Part shown: one piece after another, positions 13,008 through 25,920 of the stretch | How the letters are laid out: each line of letters begins with the position of its first letter | Position numbering within the stretch: position 1 is the first letter of the stretch | Origin: Mactromeris polynyma | Taxonomy: Eukaryota > Mollusca > Bivalvia > Venerida > Mactridae | Length of the DNA: 64,000 bases | Direction of reading: 5' to 3' | NCBI GenBank assembly: GCA_032209605.1 | Contig: JASFXZ010000037.1 | Location: 2,914,001 to 2,978,000, forward strand | Made by a program: the position numbers and the translations under genes | Notes under the pieces: model-generated | What the model was told of the DNA's origin: nothing | Databases searched by the model: none | What the model saw: only the letters and a program-made list of their open reading frames with translations

Positions 13008-13196
13008 AAATGAGTGCTGAATTTCTTTACGGTCCATTTTCTTAGAGAATTGGGAATATTATGAGATCTGGGAGTAATTATTAAGTCTGAGAGTTGAGTG
13101 TGGCACTCAAACCCAACCATTTCTCCCATATCTCATAATTACCATAAAATCTCAAAGAAACTTTGATGGACCAAGGGTAATATTGAGCACTCATTT
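13008..13196. mobile_element. MITE-like inverted-repeat element
   Basis: The left end aaatgagtgctgaat and the right end (attgagcactcattt) are inverted copies. Similarity continues inward: ggtccat is mirrored by atggacc, and tatgagatctgggag by ctcccatatctcata. The arms are imperfect and cover most of the element, so it could fold into a long hairpin. No coding capacity and no clear target-site duplication. Confidence 0.65.
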
Positions 13197-13267
13197 GACA
13201 TTTTCTTGACCTCTCCACACTCAATTTTTCAATATCAAACTAATAAGGGTAAATTTTGTAATTTGCG

Positions 13268-14527
13268 TTAAGAATGTTACAAGCTCGACCGTTGGAAAGG
13301 TAATACTGTAGCTAAATGGCGCTGAGTGTAAGAATGTTACAATCTCGACCGTTGGAAAGGTTATACTGTAGCTAAATGGCGCTGAGTGTAAGAATGTTAC
13401 AATCTCGACCGTTGGAAAGGTTATACTGTAGCTAAATGGCGCTGAGTGTAAGAATGTTACAATCTCGACCGTTGGAAAGGTTATACTGTAGCTAAATGGC
13501 GCTGTGTGTAAGAATGTTACAAGCTCGACCGTTGGAAAGGTTATACTGTAGGTAAGTGGTGCTGAGTGTAAGAATGTTACAATCTCGACCGTTGGAGAGG
13601 TTATACTGTAGCTAAATGGTGCTGAGTGTAAGAATGTTACAAGCTCGACCGTTGGAAAGGTTATACTGTAGCTAAATGGCGCTGAGTGTAATAATGTTAC
13701 AATCTCGACCGTTGGAAAGGTTATACTGTAGGTAAATGGCGCTGAGTGTAAGAATGTTACAATCTCGACCGTTGGAGAGGTTATACTGTAGCTAAATGGT
13801 GCTGTATGTAAGAATGTTACAATCTCGACCGTTGGAAATGTTATACTGTAGCTAAATGGCGCTGTGTGTAAGAATGTTACACTCTCGACCGTTGAAGAGG
13901 TTATACTGTAGCTAAATGGCGCTGAGTGTAAGAATGTTACAAGCTCGACCGTTGGAAAGGTTATACTGTAGCTAAATGGCGCTGTGTGTAAGAATGTTAC
14001 AATCTCGACCGTTGGAAAGGTTATATTGTAGCTAAATGGCGCTGTGTGTAAGAATGTTACAAGCTCGACCGTTGGAAAGGTTATATTGTAGCTAAATGGC
14101 GCTGTGTGTAAGAATGTTACAATCTCGACCGTTGGAGAGGTTATACTGTAGCTAAATGGCGCTGAGTGTAAGAATGTTACAAGCTCGACCGTTGGAAAGG
14201 TTATACTGTAGGTAAATGGCGCTGAGTGTAATAATGTTACAATCTCGACCGTTGGAAAGGTTATACTGTAGCTAAATGGTGCTGAGTGTAAGAATGTTAC
14301 AATCTCGACCGTTGGAGAGGTTATACTGTAGCTAAATGGTGCTGAGTGTAATAATGTTACAATCTCGACCGTTGGAAAGGTTATACTGTAGCTAAATGGT
14401 GCTGTATGTAAGAATGTTGCAATCTCGACCGTTGGAAAGGTTATACTGTAGCTAAATGGTGCTGTGTGTAAGAATGTTACAATCTCGACCGTTGGAAATG
14501 TTATACTGTAGCTAAATGGCGCTGTGT
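13268..14527. repeat. Minisatellite, 60-bp unit, 21 copies
   Basis: Exactly 60-bp units, e.g. gaatgttacaatctcgaccg then ttggaaaggttatactgtag. Variable positions (aatctc/aagctc, aaagg/agagg/aaatg, ggcgct/ggtgct, gagtgta/gtgtgta) alternate between units in blocks, suggesting higher-order duplication of several units at a time. Confidence 0.97.
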
Positions 14528-14940
14528 TTTAATGGTTGCTGACTATTTTCAGTTATGTATGAACTGTATAGGGTCGCATACATGCTCAGGTAATGTTACA
14601 TATGTAACTCTTATGATTCTAGCGCGGATTGTAGAATCCACTCATTCCTTAAACAAGTACATCCAAGGTATATCTCGATATTGTCTGTACGTGTATTTGT
14701 CTTTTTTCCCAATCAATATTCCATCTATAATAATATTGGAGGTACATTTCAGTGCCTGAATAATTAATTTCAACAAATAAATCATACAACGCAGTGTTAA
14801 TTATGTTCTCAATACTCTCGAGTTTAAAAAAGAAACCAGTATTATATTGATGTAATGTTCATACCCAATTACTTTGAAATAAAACACTAACCCGTTAATG
14901 AACCTGGGTACTATAAAGTTCTATGTTGATTATATCATTG
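14528..14940. other. Non-genic sequence
   Basis: About 400 bp with nothing recognised. Confidence 0.4.
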
Positions 14941-15188
14941 TTTGATCAATATTTGAGCGCCGCAGTACGATTTCCAATCTCTTCTTAAAGTGACGTCATT
15001 TCCAGAAAACGTCACATGTGACGCCACCATGTACTGACATTATGCAATATTTGCCCCATGTGACCATATTGAGTAAGTACGTATTGTTTCCTGCTTCCAA
15101 ATTGTGACATCACATGTTGCGTTTTCATGAAATGACGTCACTTACAGAAGAGGTTGTAAATCCCATAGCAGCGCTCAATTATGATCAA
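14941..15188. mobile_element. MITE with long imperfect terminal inverted repeats
   Basis: The left end ttgatcaatatttgagcgcc and following sequence (ctcttcttaaagtgacgtca) is mirrored at the right end by tgacgtcacttacagaagag and gcgctcaattatgatcaa. The arms are about 70 bp, with a unique centre including gtcacatgtgacg. No open frame. Copy number elsewhere unknown. Confidence 0.75.
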
Positions 15189-15801
15189 GAATAGGACAAG
15201 AGGATTTCCATGGGAATGCATAGTTGTATAAACACGAGCCCGCGAGTTTGCTCCGAGTCTGCGGAGTGAGCACATATTAGACGATATGCAATATCATGAA
15301 ACACATGCAGAACAAATTGAATCATTAAACAAAATGAGCATTGATATGAATAATTCACAAACTACACGTATCGACTAGCACTGTTAGTTTCAGATATCCG
15401 TAATGTTTAAAATACTTGTGCTTTATTTATTACTTTAGTTCCGCTGCATGATTGTGCGCTTTTCTATTCAATTCTACTCAGCCTGTAATATGATTCCTTC
15501 CTGGTTCGATCTAAAATCCCCACAATATTGGAGATGTTTTCCTTTACGAAATACTTACATACTTCAACATTCGTTAGGTGTTAACGTTGCTTGGATTGAA
15601 GTCAGCCGACAGGCAGAGAAATACAATTAACCTATTTGCTAAATTCATAGTCTGTACAAAGTGGTATGGAAAATTCATTATTATAATAGATACATGGATC
15701 TCGCGTCGATAAACATTGAAGTAATGTAAAGCATCTGTTGTTGGTGATCTGACGTATTTAATAATTATGTTGATATGTTACAGGTGTGAAGTTAGCAGTA
15801 A
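15189..15801. other. Non-genic sequence
   Basis: About 600 bp, nothing recognised. Open frame 15448-15630 has no familiar motif. Confidence 0.4.
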
Positions 15802-16395
15802 CAGCAGTATTACTGCTGGAAGAGGTAGCTGTATTACTGCTGGAAGAGGTAGCAGTATTACTGCTGGAAGAGGTAGCAGTATTACTGCTGGAAGAGGTAG
15901 CAGTATTACTGCTTGAAGAGGTAGCAGTATTACTGCTGGAAGAGGTAGCAGTATTACTGCTGGAAGAGGTAGCAGTATTACTGCTGGAAGAGGTAGCAGT
16001 ATTACTGCTTGAAGAGGTAGCAGTATTACTGCTGGAAGAGGTAGCAGTATTACTGCTGGAAGAGGTAGCAGTATTACTGCTGGAAGAGGTAGCAGTATTA
16101 CTGCTGGAAGAGGTAGCAGTATTACTGCTTGAAGAGGTAGCAGTATTACTGCTGGAAGAGGTAGCAGTATTACTGCTGGAAGAGGTAGCAGTATTACTGC
16201 TGGAAGAGGTAGCAGTATTACTGCTTGAAGAGGTAGCAGTATTACTGCTGGAAGAGGTAGCAGTATTACTGCTGGAAGAGGTAGCAGTATTACTGCTGGA
16301 AGAGGTAGCAGTATTACTGCTGGAAGAGGTAGCAGTATTACTGATGGAAGAGGTAGCAGTATTACTGCTGGAAGATGTAGCAGTATTACTGCTGT
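15802..16395. repeat. Minisatellite, 24-bp unit, about 25 copies
   Basis: Units agcagtattactgctggaag plus aggt, almost identical. Each contains the inverted repeat agcagta-t-tactgct. The 24-bp period leaves long open frames on both strands: an AVLLLEEV repeat on plus and an SSSNTATS repeat on minus. These are artefacts of the array. Confidence 0.97.
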
Positions 16396-18050
16396 AAATC
16401 AAGTATACTAGCAGTAATAATCATCAATGCGAATAATATTGCTAGCAGTAAGAGAATAGTCAGATTCAGATTCATTGTTGATACTACAAGCAATGAGAGG
16501 GATATGAGTGAGAGAGGTGTACTTGTGCTAGCAATAACATTCAATGATAATACTGCCTTTACTACTAGTAATAACTTTACAGAATAGGTCTATAACTGCA
16601 CATTAGAATAACCTAACTGTATTTCGATAACAACTTTTAGAAAATAAAAAAGGTCCGGAAGCATTTCATATTATTACTGCTAGTATCTTTGATTTACAGC
16701 AGCAATACTGCTACCTCATCCAGCCGTAATACTGCTGTTACTGCTGTTACTGCTATGACTGCTACTACTGATATTACTGATATTACTGCTGTTACTGATT
16801 TTACTGATGTTACTGCTATTACTGCTAGAATCTTCGATTTACAGCAGTAATACTGCTACCTCATCCAGTCGTAAAACTGCTGTTACTGATATTACTACTA
16901 TTGCTGCTAATACTTCCAATACTGCTGTTACTGCTAATACTTCTAATACTAATGTTACTGCTGTTACTGCTAATACGTCTTATACTGCTGTTACTGCTAA
17001 TACTGCTGTTACTGATGTTCCTGTTATTACTGATAATACTACAGTTACTGCTGTTACTGCTAATACTGATGTTACTGTTGTCACTGTTTTACTGCTGTTA
17101 CTGCTGTTACTGTTGTCACTGTTGTTACTGCTAATGCTGCTGTTACTGTTGTCACTGTTGTTACTGCTAATGCTGATGTTACTGCTGTTCTTGCTGTTAC
17201 TGTTATTACTGCTAATACTGCTGTTACTGTTGTCACTGTTGTTACTGCTAATACTGCTGTTACTGCTGTTACTGTTAATGCTTCTAATATTGCTGTTACT
17301 TCTAATGCTGTTGTTACTGATGTTACTGCTGTTACTGCTGTTTCTGTTGTTACTGCTAATACTGTTGTTACTGCTTATACTGTTGTTACTGCTAATACTG
17401 CTAACACTGCTTATACAGCAGTTGTTACTGCTAATACTGCTGTTACTGTTGTCACTGCAATACTGTTGTCACTGTTATTACTGCTAATGCTGCTGTTACT
17501 AATACTGCTGTTATTGCTAATATTGCTGTTACTGCTAATACTGCTGTTACTGTTGTCACTGCAATACTGTTGCCACTGTTATTGCTGCTAATACTGCTGT
17601 TACTAATACTGCTGTTACGGCTAATACTGTTGTTACTGCTAATGATGATGCTACTGCCGTTCTTGTTGTTACTGTTATTACTGCCAATACTGCTGTTACT
17701 GCTAATGCTGCTGTTACTGCTAATACCGCCGTTACTGCTAATACTGCTAATACTGCTGTTACGGCTAATACTTCTAATACTTAAAATACTTACAATACTG
17801 CTAATACTGCTAATATTGTTGTTACTGCTAATACTGCTAATATTGTTGTTTCTGCTAATACTGCTGTTACTGCTAATACTGCTAATACTGCTGTTACTGT
17901 TAATACTGATAATACTGCTAATACTGCTAATACTGCTGTTACTGCTAATACTGCTAATACTGCTGTTACTGCTAATACTGCTAATACTGCCAATACTGCT
18001 AATACTGCTGTTACTGCTGTTACTGTTGTCACTGTTGTCACTGTTGTTAT
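16396..18050. repeat. Degenerate CTG/TTA-rich trinucleotide-phased tract
   Basis: From about 16676 the sequence contains fragments related to the 24-bp array (cagcagcaatactgctacct). From 16739 to 18050 it becomes an almost continuous run of actgctgttactgctaatac-type hexamers and nonamers in constant 3-bp phase. The phase explains the Leu-rich and Ser/Asn-rich open frames on both strands here. It looks like an old satellite that has decayed and re-expanded, not a coding exon. Confidence 0.85.
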
Positions 18051-18061
18051 ATTCATGGTCA

Positions 18062-20199
18062 ATGTTGTAATTCACCAACAAACACGGCAAGCTACATTGT
18101 GTTTCATGTTACAGCTGACCTGTACAATTCATTGGTGGGTGATGAAAACAACGACATCAATAAGTTCAGTGTTAGTTTTTTTGCTTGATTTAAAATCCGA
18201 TATTGTAAATGCGTTCACCAGGTATTGATCAAGTTTATTTTATGGACATAAAATTTATGACTAGCGTTTTCCATCTGTTACACACGTTTAAACAAGACTC
18301 ATTTCGCATCAGTATCCAACCGATGTTGCACATGTTTAAACAAAACTCATTTTCGCATATGTTGCACAGCACCTATGTTGCGAAGTGACGTGTCGATATA
18401 TTGCATCGTATCATCGTATATTTACCAAATATCTCAAGTGGAGTGAAGCGAAAACTGTTTACTTTACCTGCGTGCATTTATAACTTGGGCAAGGTAGACG
18501 TCCGTCGTGGGATAGTGTGGGAGTAAAACGTAAAACTTTATCAAATATCCGCTGATTTAGATGGAAATAAATTGAGTTTTTTATTCACAAACTAGCCACG
18601 TCTTGTGGATGTTATCACATTGAGTAGGTTCAATATTGCAATCCACGCCTTGTTTTAAGAGGAAAATACCAATAACTTCACATTGGAGGCTAGAGTTTGC
18701 GCTGGTTGATTACAAATTGTCAACTTGATTCTGATATTAAATACTCGAATTTCAATTTAGCAATTTAATTTTTTTAATAAATGTGTTTAGTATCAAATTC
18801 TATTTAAAAGAAGTAATTCAATGCGTCTACTTGTTGGATTTCAGGTTGTGAGTGAAGATGGATATTTAATGGAAGTTTGGATAAATGCTGGAATAGTTTC
18901 AACATTTTCTCTCTGAGGTATGTTAATAGTTTATCTGTTTTACCGACTGACTCATCACGTATTCGCGTATATATTACACAGATCTCATGAATATAGCTGT
19001 GAAGATTGCATTTATGCATAATATGTTACAATGGTATTTTGGTTAATGTATCAATAACCACGAAAAACGCTTCAAATGACTCACATCGAATCATTTTGCA
19101 CAAACAACAGTTGTATAAGTGCCATGACAAATATCGGTACTTTGCAGCACAGGTATACACTGCCCGTGTGTGCTGTTGTTTTGTGTTGAATGCATTTGTG
19201 TTAATCATCTTCTATAAAGTTGTGTGTAACACAGTAACGCGAAACGAGTAACTAAATGTACCACGCCCATTTTGTATTCACTCCGCTATTCAGTTCTTAT
19301 TGTGAGTAGATCTATTATATATGTTATAAATCAATGACCATTTAGCGACTAAGTGTGAGGTTAGCTAGCTGTTAAATCGATTTAAACTCCTAGTATTTTT
19401 ACTGACAGTTCCAAGGTAATTCGCTGTATGGTCATTGTTTCTTTTTCTGTTTTAAATGTACATGTATGTAAAATTTCACTTTCCTCTATAATCATATTAT
19501 TTAACTTTAAGTATTGTTCATGTTATTTTCTCCCCAGTTTCGGCCGATTGTCTCCAGCTGTCTTGGCTTGTCCCGTCATATTTTCCAACCAATAATCCCC
19601 CCTGTCATCTTTGATTCTCCTAGTTGTCCATTATGGTCGGTCAGGCCATTCCGTGCGCCTCTGTTCCCTTACGTATGTACCCTTGAGCCTCCACAGATGC
19701 CTTATGTTTTATGGATTGTGGTTTTTCCCGGAGGTATAATATGTTGAGAGGCACTGTCTTATGTATGTGGCCTTCCCTGTAGAACATTATTCTCTCTCTC
19801 TTTTATTGTGCACATATCTTTCATAAAAAATATTTATACACCGAAGGGATAATTGCATTTATTTGAAATAAAATGATTAACCAGGTACCTCGTAGATTTC
19901 CGGCTGTCTACAGTCATTGAGTGAAAGCGTTCTTAACAGGTAGAGAACATAATGCGGAACGACTACTCTCTGTTTGTTTTAACTGATAAACCGCGAGGTT
20001 CCTGTTTATCGTATGATGTAAGATAAATTTTCGTAATGAATGTTTCAAGGCCCCACACAAACTGAACGAGAATTGCATCATTATGGACCATGTAACCGTA
20101 TTCATAGATTGTACTAGTGTCACAAGGCTAGTATCGTCCTGGTAATGTTTCTATTGTTGCTGGGTACGGTCTGAATGCAGACTATTCCCTATTATTATA
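18062..20199. other. Non-genic sequence
   Basis: About 2.1 kb with no gene recognised; contains the dispersed repeat at 19633-19760. Confidence 0.45.
19633..19760 (+). repeat. Dispersed repeat fragment shared with 45733
   Basis: Sequence ggtcggtcaggccattccgt and following acgtatgtaccc...gccttatgttttatg recurs at 45733-45812 with about 15-20% divergence by eye. Further down (near 19784) gaacattattctctctctct resembles the right edge of the window (gaacttattctctctcgttt). Probably a piece of an old transposable element of unknown class. Confidence 0.6.
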
Positions 20200-20348
20200 T
20201 ACTGTAAAACGTCACTTATAGACCACCTCCACAAAAGTCCATTTCAACTGTTTTGCTCTTTAATCAACCTCAGTATTTTGACAATCTCAATATTACGACC
20301 AGTTTTTAAGGGTCCCATGAGTGGTCTTATTATTGAGGTTTTACTGTA
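20200..20348 (+). mobile_element. TACAGTAAAAC-type MITE, copy 1
   Basis: Ends tactgtaaaac and gttttactgta are inverted repeats, starting and ending in TA as in Tc1/mariner-like elements. The interior carries the family signature: agaccacctc, gtccatttcaactgttttgctc, caacctca, gaccagtttttaagggtccc and gtggtcttattattgagg. No coding capacity. Confidence 0.85.
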
Positions 20349-20660
20349 CATGCATACGTAAACATAGCGAACTTTCAATTTAGATAAAACAAGTTTTCAA
20401 CTCAAGCTATGTTAACATTCTCAAGGTATCAATTTGAGTCAACAACCGCTGCTATTTTCACTGGTATTGTATCGGGTGCTATTGTTACGTATTGTGTTAC
20501 CTGGTTTTTTTTATTCAAGTCCCATTTTAAAGTTTGTTGGATCATACATTGTATGTCAACTTTGAAAACTGAGATTTTAGATATTATAGACTGGCTTTGT
20601 GTAATGTGAAATGTAAATACGCTTTGTCAGATGTCGACTGTAAGCGTGAAAATACGTCAT

Positions 20661-20796
20661 ACCATAACACCTCAATATTAAGACCACCCTTGGGACCCTT
20701 GAAAACTGGTCGTAATATTGAGGTTGATTAAAGTGTAAAACAGTGAAAATTGTGTTTCTTAATTTTGAGGTGGTCTTTAAGTGAGGTTTTACTTTA
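20661..20796 (-). mobile_element. TACAGTAAAAC-type MITE, copy 2 (inverted, left end decayed)
   Basis: Reads in the opposite sense to copy 1: cacctcaatattaagaccac, cccttgaaaactggtcgtaa, then ttgaggtggtctttaagtga and ggttttactttat. The left terminal repeat is degenerate. It lies only about 310 bp from copy 1. Confidence 0.75.
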
Positions 20797-22659
20797 TGGT
20801 TCATTTCTTGATTATGGATATAACTTGTGTTACATCCTCAAGGTTTTTATGATCTTGAGTCAACTTTATTGCTTTTACACATATTTACCAGGGGGGAGTA
20901 GGCTTCATTACAATCTATAACCATCAATATACTTGCTTTGTTGATATGTCCTTTTATTGGCTATATATATGAAACAATCTATGTTTTCATATGTTGTGTA
21001 GGCAATAGGAAAAATGATTTAACTGCGATTACAGCAACAAGTATGGACACTTCTCTTGGGTCATGTGGGAACAAGTTTATGTATGTTTTGTATGCATAAT
21101 GTATGAATGGGTTAATTGTTACAGTCGACTTCATATACTACGGTAAATAGTTTCACCACAAATGCAGCAATTATCGAGTTTTTTTTGTAGAATGGTATGT
21201 ATATATTTTGTGAATGATATATCAGCTTATATTACACGAGTCAGTATAAAGCGGGGGCGCATGTACCACTATCGCCCGCGTATACCACAAAGACCATTTT
21301 ATCAAAAATGTCAATATTTGTGGTATGGACTTAAGCAAACATTTCGCCCAAAGAATGTCCCATCGCTTGCTTGTTCTATCTTATACATAACCCTCCCCAA
21401 GATGATGCCTTTATCTGTGCATTGTAACTGACATCCACTGCCCTGGATACGTATCGTTGTAGTCGATAATCACTGAAAATCTATTTCTCCCCGTGATCAC
21501 TGACATGTTGACTATATATATACAGATACAATCAATATTTCTTTTCAATTACAAGCTGCGATATTACATACTAAGATTTCAATCTCGGTTGATAAAATTT
21601 AGTGACATTTTGAATAACCCGTGGCTACTCTACGGCCAATCATCAAGGTATGCTAGACGGTTATTTCTATCGGATTTTTGCTAAACATTACAATCGACGC
21701 TACTAACTGGGTCAAAGTAGGCGGTCCGCATTCTTGCCTGCCTGAGTATAGCCCCTCGGGCGCTGTGTTAGCTTGTATTTAAAGTGTAGACAAACCTCGA
21801 GTTACTATTAAAACGTACATTGGCCCTAATGAATATTTAATGAAGTATTTGTTTAGGTAAAATCACGGCTGTGATCGTGTATTGGACATTTACTCCTGTG
21901 AGACGCATTGATTCACGTAACACAAGGAATTGATGGATTTAGTTTGAATATCTTTAATGAAGGTAAACGTGACATCGTCATATTATGTTCAATACTTTAT
22001 TTCGTTTCATCATATATTTGCTTTTTGGTTATACATTTTTAATTTAAACCCCTTTACAACTATCTTACGCTCTGTGTGCATTTATGGAACAACATTTGAA
22101 GTAAACCATATTACTAATGTTACAATGTTATGGCTTTAAACAAGATGATGTTTCGGTTATTTCTTGGCATGACCTCATATTCTATAACGTAATTATGACT
22201 TTCAAGGAATGCTTTTATCTTACATCAATGAAAATTCCACCACTCGAGCATTATGATCAGTATGTATTCCAAGTCTATGATTATCTTAGTGCCTAACACC
22301 GGCGCTGACTTCTGTATTCACCATGTCCCATCATAAAGACGTGAACTATCACGAGTTAACTCCTCACTACTTTACGATGTTATTAACAAAACAAAAACGT
22401 GAAAGCATTCAGAGGTTCACATTTCACGTCAAAATAGTGAAAGGTGAACTTCGATTTCACGGTTCATGATTTTACATTTTGATTTGAAATTCACGTGAGC
22501 TGTCTTTCGAACAGAACAGAATAGAACAAAACATAACTTTTTTGTAAAATACAGATCTGACGAAATGGTCTGACACAAGAGAACCAGACAAACGCCACGT
22601 TATAACTCGTGGACAAGTTTGACATATAAATAAATAATAATGATAATAATATAACAATT
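20797..22659. other. Non-genic sequence
   Basis: About 1.9 kb. Short frames at 21162-21431 and 21493-21684 show no recognisable motif. Confidence 0.45.
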
Positions 22660-22822
22660 TACAGTAAAACTTCACTTAAAGACCACCTCAAAATTACGAC
22701 CACACTATTCAAGTCCATTTCACTGTTTTGCTCTTTATTCAACCTCAATATTAAGACCACCTCAATATTGGGACCAGTTTTTAAGGGTGCCAATGGTGGT
22801 CTTATTATTTAGGTTTTACTGT
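22660..22822 (+). mobile_element. TACAGTAAAAC-type MITE, copy 3
   Basis: Well-preserved copy: tacagtaaaacttcacttaa at the left, aggttttactgtta at the right, with gtccatttcactgttttgct and two caatattaagacc/caatattgggacc blocks inside. Confidence 0.88.
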
Positions 22823-23204
22823 TACATATAAATAAATAAATAACAAGAAATGCTTACATACATTTGTATAAATGTTTACACTGTACATTTATCACTTTCC
22901 TTACATAACACCGTCAAACTATGAGTATGTCCTTATCTTTATGTGGGCGTGTATATGTGATCTCAGCACATAGGAATTTCATATTTTCTAGTTTATGATT
23001 AAGCGACCTTGAGGTTCTAGGGTTGTAAATCTTGATTATTTCTACTTGATCTAAATGTCTGAACTTAATTACTTGGTTACTTTGTGAATAATTAACACAC
23101 GCTTGAAAGAATGAATAAATCACTCGAGGTCATACAACTTACTGATTGAACTGATCAACATCAGTAAAAGATGTTGTGTTTACTTATTAACTTAGTCTAC
23201 GTTT

Positions 23205-23515
23205 GTCATAAATGTCGAAACCAAGTAAGATTTAATGTATATCTCATGACATAGCTGTAGAATGTGGACGATATTTAAATCTACATAGAAACGACTGAAT
23301 TTGTAAAAACTGTAATACAGAAATGATAGAAAACGAATATCATTTTCTATTAATTTGCTCAAAATTCTCTGATTTAAGATCAAAATATAAAAAAAAACTA
23401 CTACACAAGGCCCGCGATCCAATGTAACATCATGTGCTCTTCAGAAAATCTATACCTTTTGTCACAAATATTTTGTATAATTGCCATAAAACATGTTAAT
23501 ATGTTTTTAATGCAA
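23205..23515 (+). pseudogene. Decayed LINE fragment, C-terminal zinc-binding region
   Basis: In one frame the plus strand reads VECGRYLNLHRND, a stop, then ICKNCNTEMIENEYHFLLIC and SKFSDLRSKY. This is the C-terminal CxxC...H....C module typical of LINE reverse-transcriptase polyproteins (ExGR...R.C..C...E.E.HFL..C..Y..LR). At least two in-frame stops are present (near 23222 TAA and 23294 TGA, the latter explained by a C-to-T change in an Arg codon). A frame change near 23430 is followed by SSENLYLLSQIFCIIAIKH, matching the usual LINE ending. Clearly non-functional; no 5' part is attached. Confidence 0.75.
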
Positions 23516-25716
23516 TAAACTATTTGTAGTTATATTTACTTGATTTGTCTGCACAATGCAATTAAAGGGAATCAGGCTTTTAGTTGAAACCTTAGTCGTA
23601 AATGACATCTTATAAGTATTTAGCGATTTATAGCTTATAGTTATACGATGGTTAAAGTCACTGTGAGATTGGCCGCTGTGCTATTTGTGTGAATTGTTCT
23701 TGCAATAAAAGGCTAGAATCTCTGACAGAGGAGGATTGCAGACAGCTAGTGTCTCTACGGAAAAGTAATTTAGTAAATGACGTTCACAGATTTCAGCTCG
23801 ATGCAGATAACAAGCATATACATTAAAGAATACACTTTGCGGTCCATGTTTCTCGACGTTCTAAACAACTTCCGCAGACGACATTCTCATAATTTGTATT
23901 GATTTGAGGTTTGCTGGAAAATATGTTTCACGAGAATTGCTCTTAACTTGTAAAGAATATCTTATTTCTGTTTATACGCAATTAATGGCAAAACTGGCTA
24001 ATATCCTTTTTTATCAAATATGCGGTGTAACACATGGTTGTAACCTAACAAAACATCTTTATTTGGATTCATTTAGTGAATTGCACTGTTATACATTGTT
24101 CGAAATATAACTTATGTGATTGCATCAACTATAGACCGAATAATACGAAGTTTATTCACAAATATCACTCCATAAAGTTTTGTTCAAGTTTTACGCTATT
24201 TTTCCAAAATTATTTCATTCATGTTTGACGGTTATAAAGTTTTGTTTGTGTTATGTTAAACATACTGCAGATAGTTTGTCTATATAACATCACAGAGTTC
24301 AAGTTCGAATGTTTACTAGCGGGGGTATGGTCTGAACAAACAAAGCTAGCGTGGGAAGGTTTTAAACTCTTGAAGTATAAAATTTGCAACCTGTGTTATT
24401 GTTTACATTCATTCGCGCTTAGCAATTATTCGTTTTTAGAATGTAACGAAAGTTAACTTAACATAACAAACTTATTTATTTTACGCTAATGCTTGTACTC
24501 TTTCATGCATATCGCTATTAAACAGATCAGATTCACACCGACCAGCCGGCTGATATTTCAAATCCTTTTGCATACACGTGATAAATACTTGTCCCATTGT
24601 TGTTTATAATTCATGGATTTAAACAATGCTCGCACCGAACGAATTCAAATTCTCAATCGGATCGATAGGGGGGATTTTTATCGCCCGACAACTCGCGTAT
24701 TTCATGTTCAAATTTACATATCAGCATGTATTCTCTATACGACTTAACTTCCTGGTTCGTCTGAGTCATATTTGAAGATTGATAGACAAAAGTCAAGTTT
24801 GCAGTTTTCTCATGGCCATGATTTGTACATGTATCAAGTTTCGTTCATCATTGATGTCTCAAGTCTATGCGACTCTATGTTGTGGATTAAGTCGTCTTCC
24901 GGTTTACGTCAACTGATATTTTATTGAAATAATACTAGTAATAAACCTTATAAGTATAGGATAGACAACTCCACGAGATATCTATCCGACTTAGACCACG
25001 TGACTAGCTACACCCACAACATACTATATATAGTATTACCCCATCGATGATTTTATAGACAGCAAGTATGTTATAATGTCTATACGTTATAGACGCTCCG
25101 AATACGAATCGCTGGTTGGCTGATTGGGGATAACCGTGGTCTAACTTTACCTATGACCTAATGAAAACGGATCAATGCTGATATATTTGAAGTAAACCTG
25201 TATATACCTATTGGTGCATCTTTTACAACAGTAGTCGAAAGTGGTTTGTTCGAAAAAATGTTCCCCGTGACATTTTGACTTAAACATACCAAACAATATC
25301 GCTTATCAGATAAATCCAGTCGATGCAGATCGATATCGATGGGACTTTTGGTCAGCAGTCAATGTGTCTGTCGGTAGTTTCCGTAAGTGATCGTAAATTT
25401 TCCGATGATCACCAATTGATAACTGGTATAACACATTAACATGTAGCCTCGGGCTATCTTAGATCTATACATCTGATAAACGCTTAAAACATTACGTTTT
25501 ATGATCATAAAGAGAAAACTATTGGTGTTCGATTTTGTTGATGAAGCCTGGATCCAATATATACACGTATGTGTATATTGGTCCCAGATTAAACACGAGA
25601 TTATTTTATTAATGAAAATTACATGTGTTAGGCAAATATTTTCTTGTGAAATAAAATAGAAAAAAAACGAGGAATTCGTTTTACTTGACTTTTGTAATAA
25701 ACACTATGTCATATAT
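23516..25716. other. Non-genic sequence
   Basis: 2.2 kb, AT-rich. No gene, tandem array or known element recognised. Confidence 0.45.
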
Positions 25717-25920
25717 GTATATACATGACACGGACATATAATATGGTGTATATGTCCTTGTACATGATAAGGAAAATTATTCAATTTCCTTATCATGTAT
25801 GTATATATATATACATGACGCGGACATATAATATGGTTTATATTTCCTTGTACATGATAAGGAAAATTATTCATATATATACACGGACCTATATAGGTAT
25901 ATAGGTCCGTGTATATATAT
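25717..25920. repeat. Palindrome cluster
   Basis: Two direct copies of a segment of about 70 bp (acggacatataatatgg, then ccttgtacatgataaggaaa) lie at about 25717-25783 and 25801-25872. Between them is an inverted piece, tttccttatcatgtat, that can pair with either copy. Next to them is a perfect palindrome with 23-bp arms and a 2-bp spacer (25873-25920, core acacggacctatata-gg). Strong hairpin or cruciform potential. No protein-coding role. Confidence 0.85.

Noticed and set aside
15758..16402. 214-codon Ser/Asn/Thr/Ala and 203-codon Leu/Glu/Val frames
   Set aside because: Pure 24-bp array, open on both strands, no splice or start context.
16807..18090. Leu-rich plus-strand and Ser/Asn-rich minus-strand frames
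   Set aside because: Products of the CTG/TTA-phased low-complexity tract; no unique sequence.
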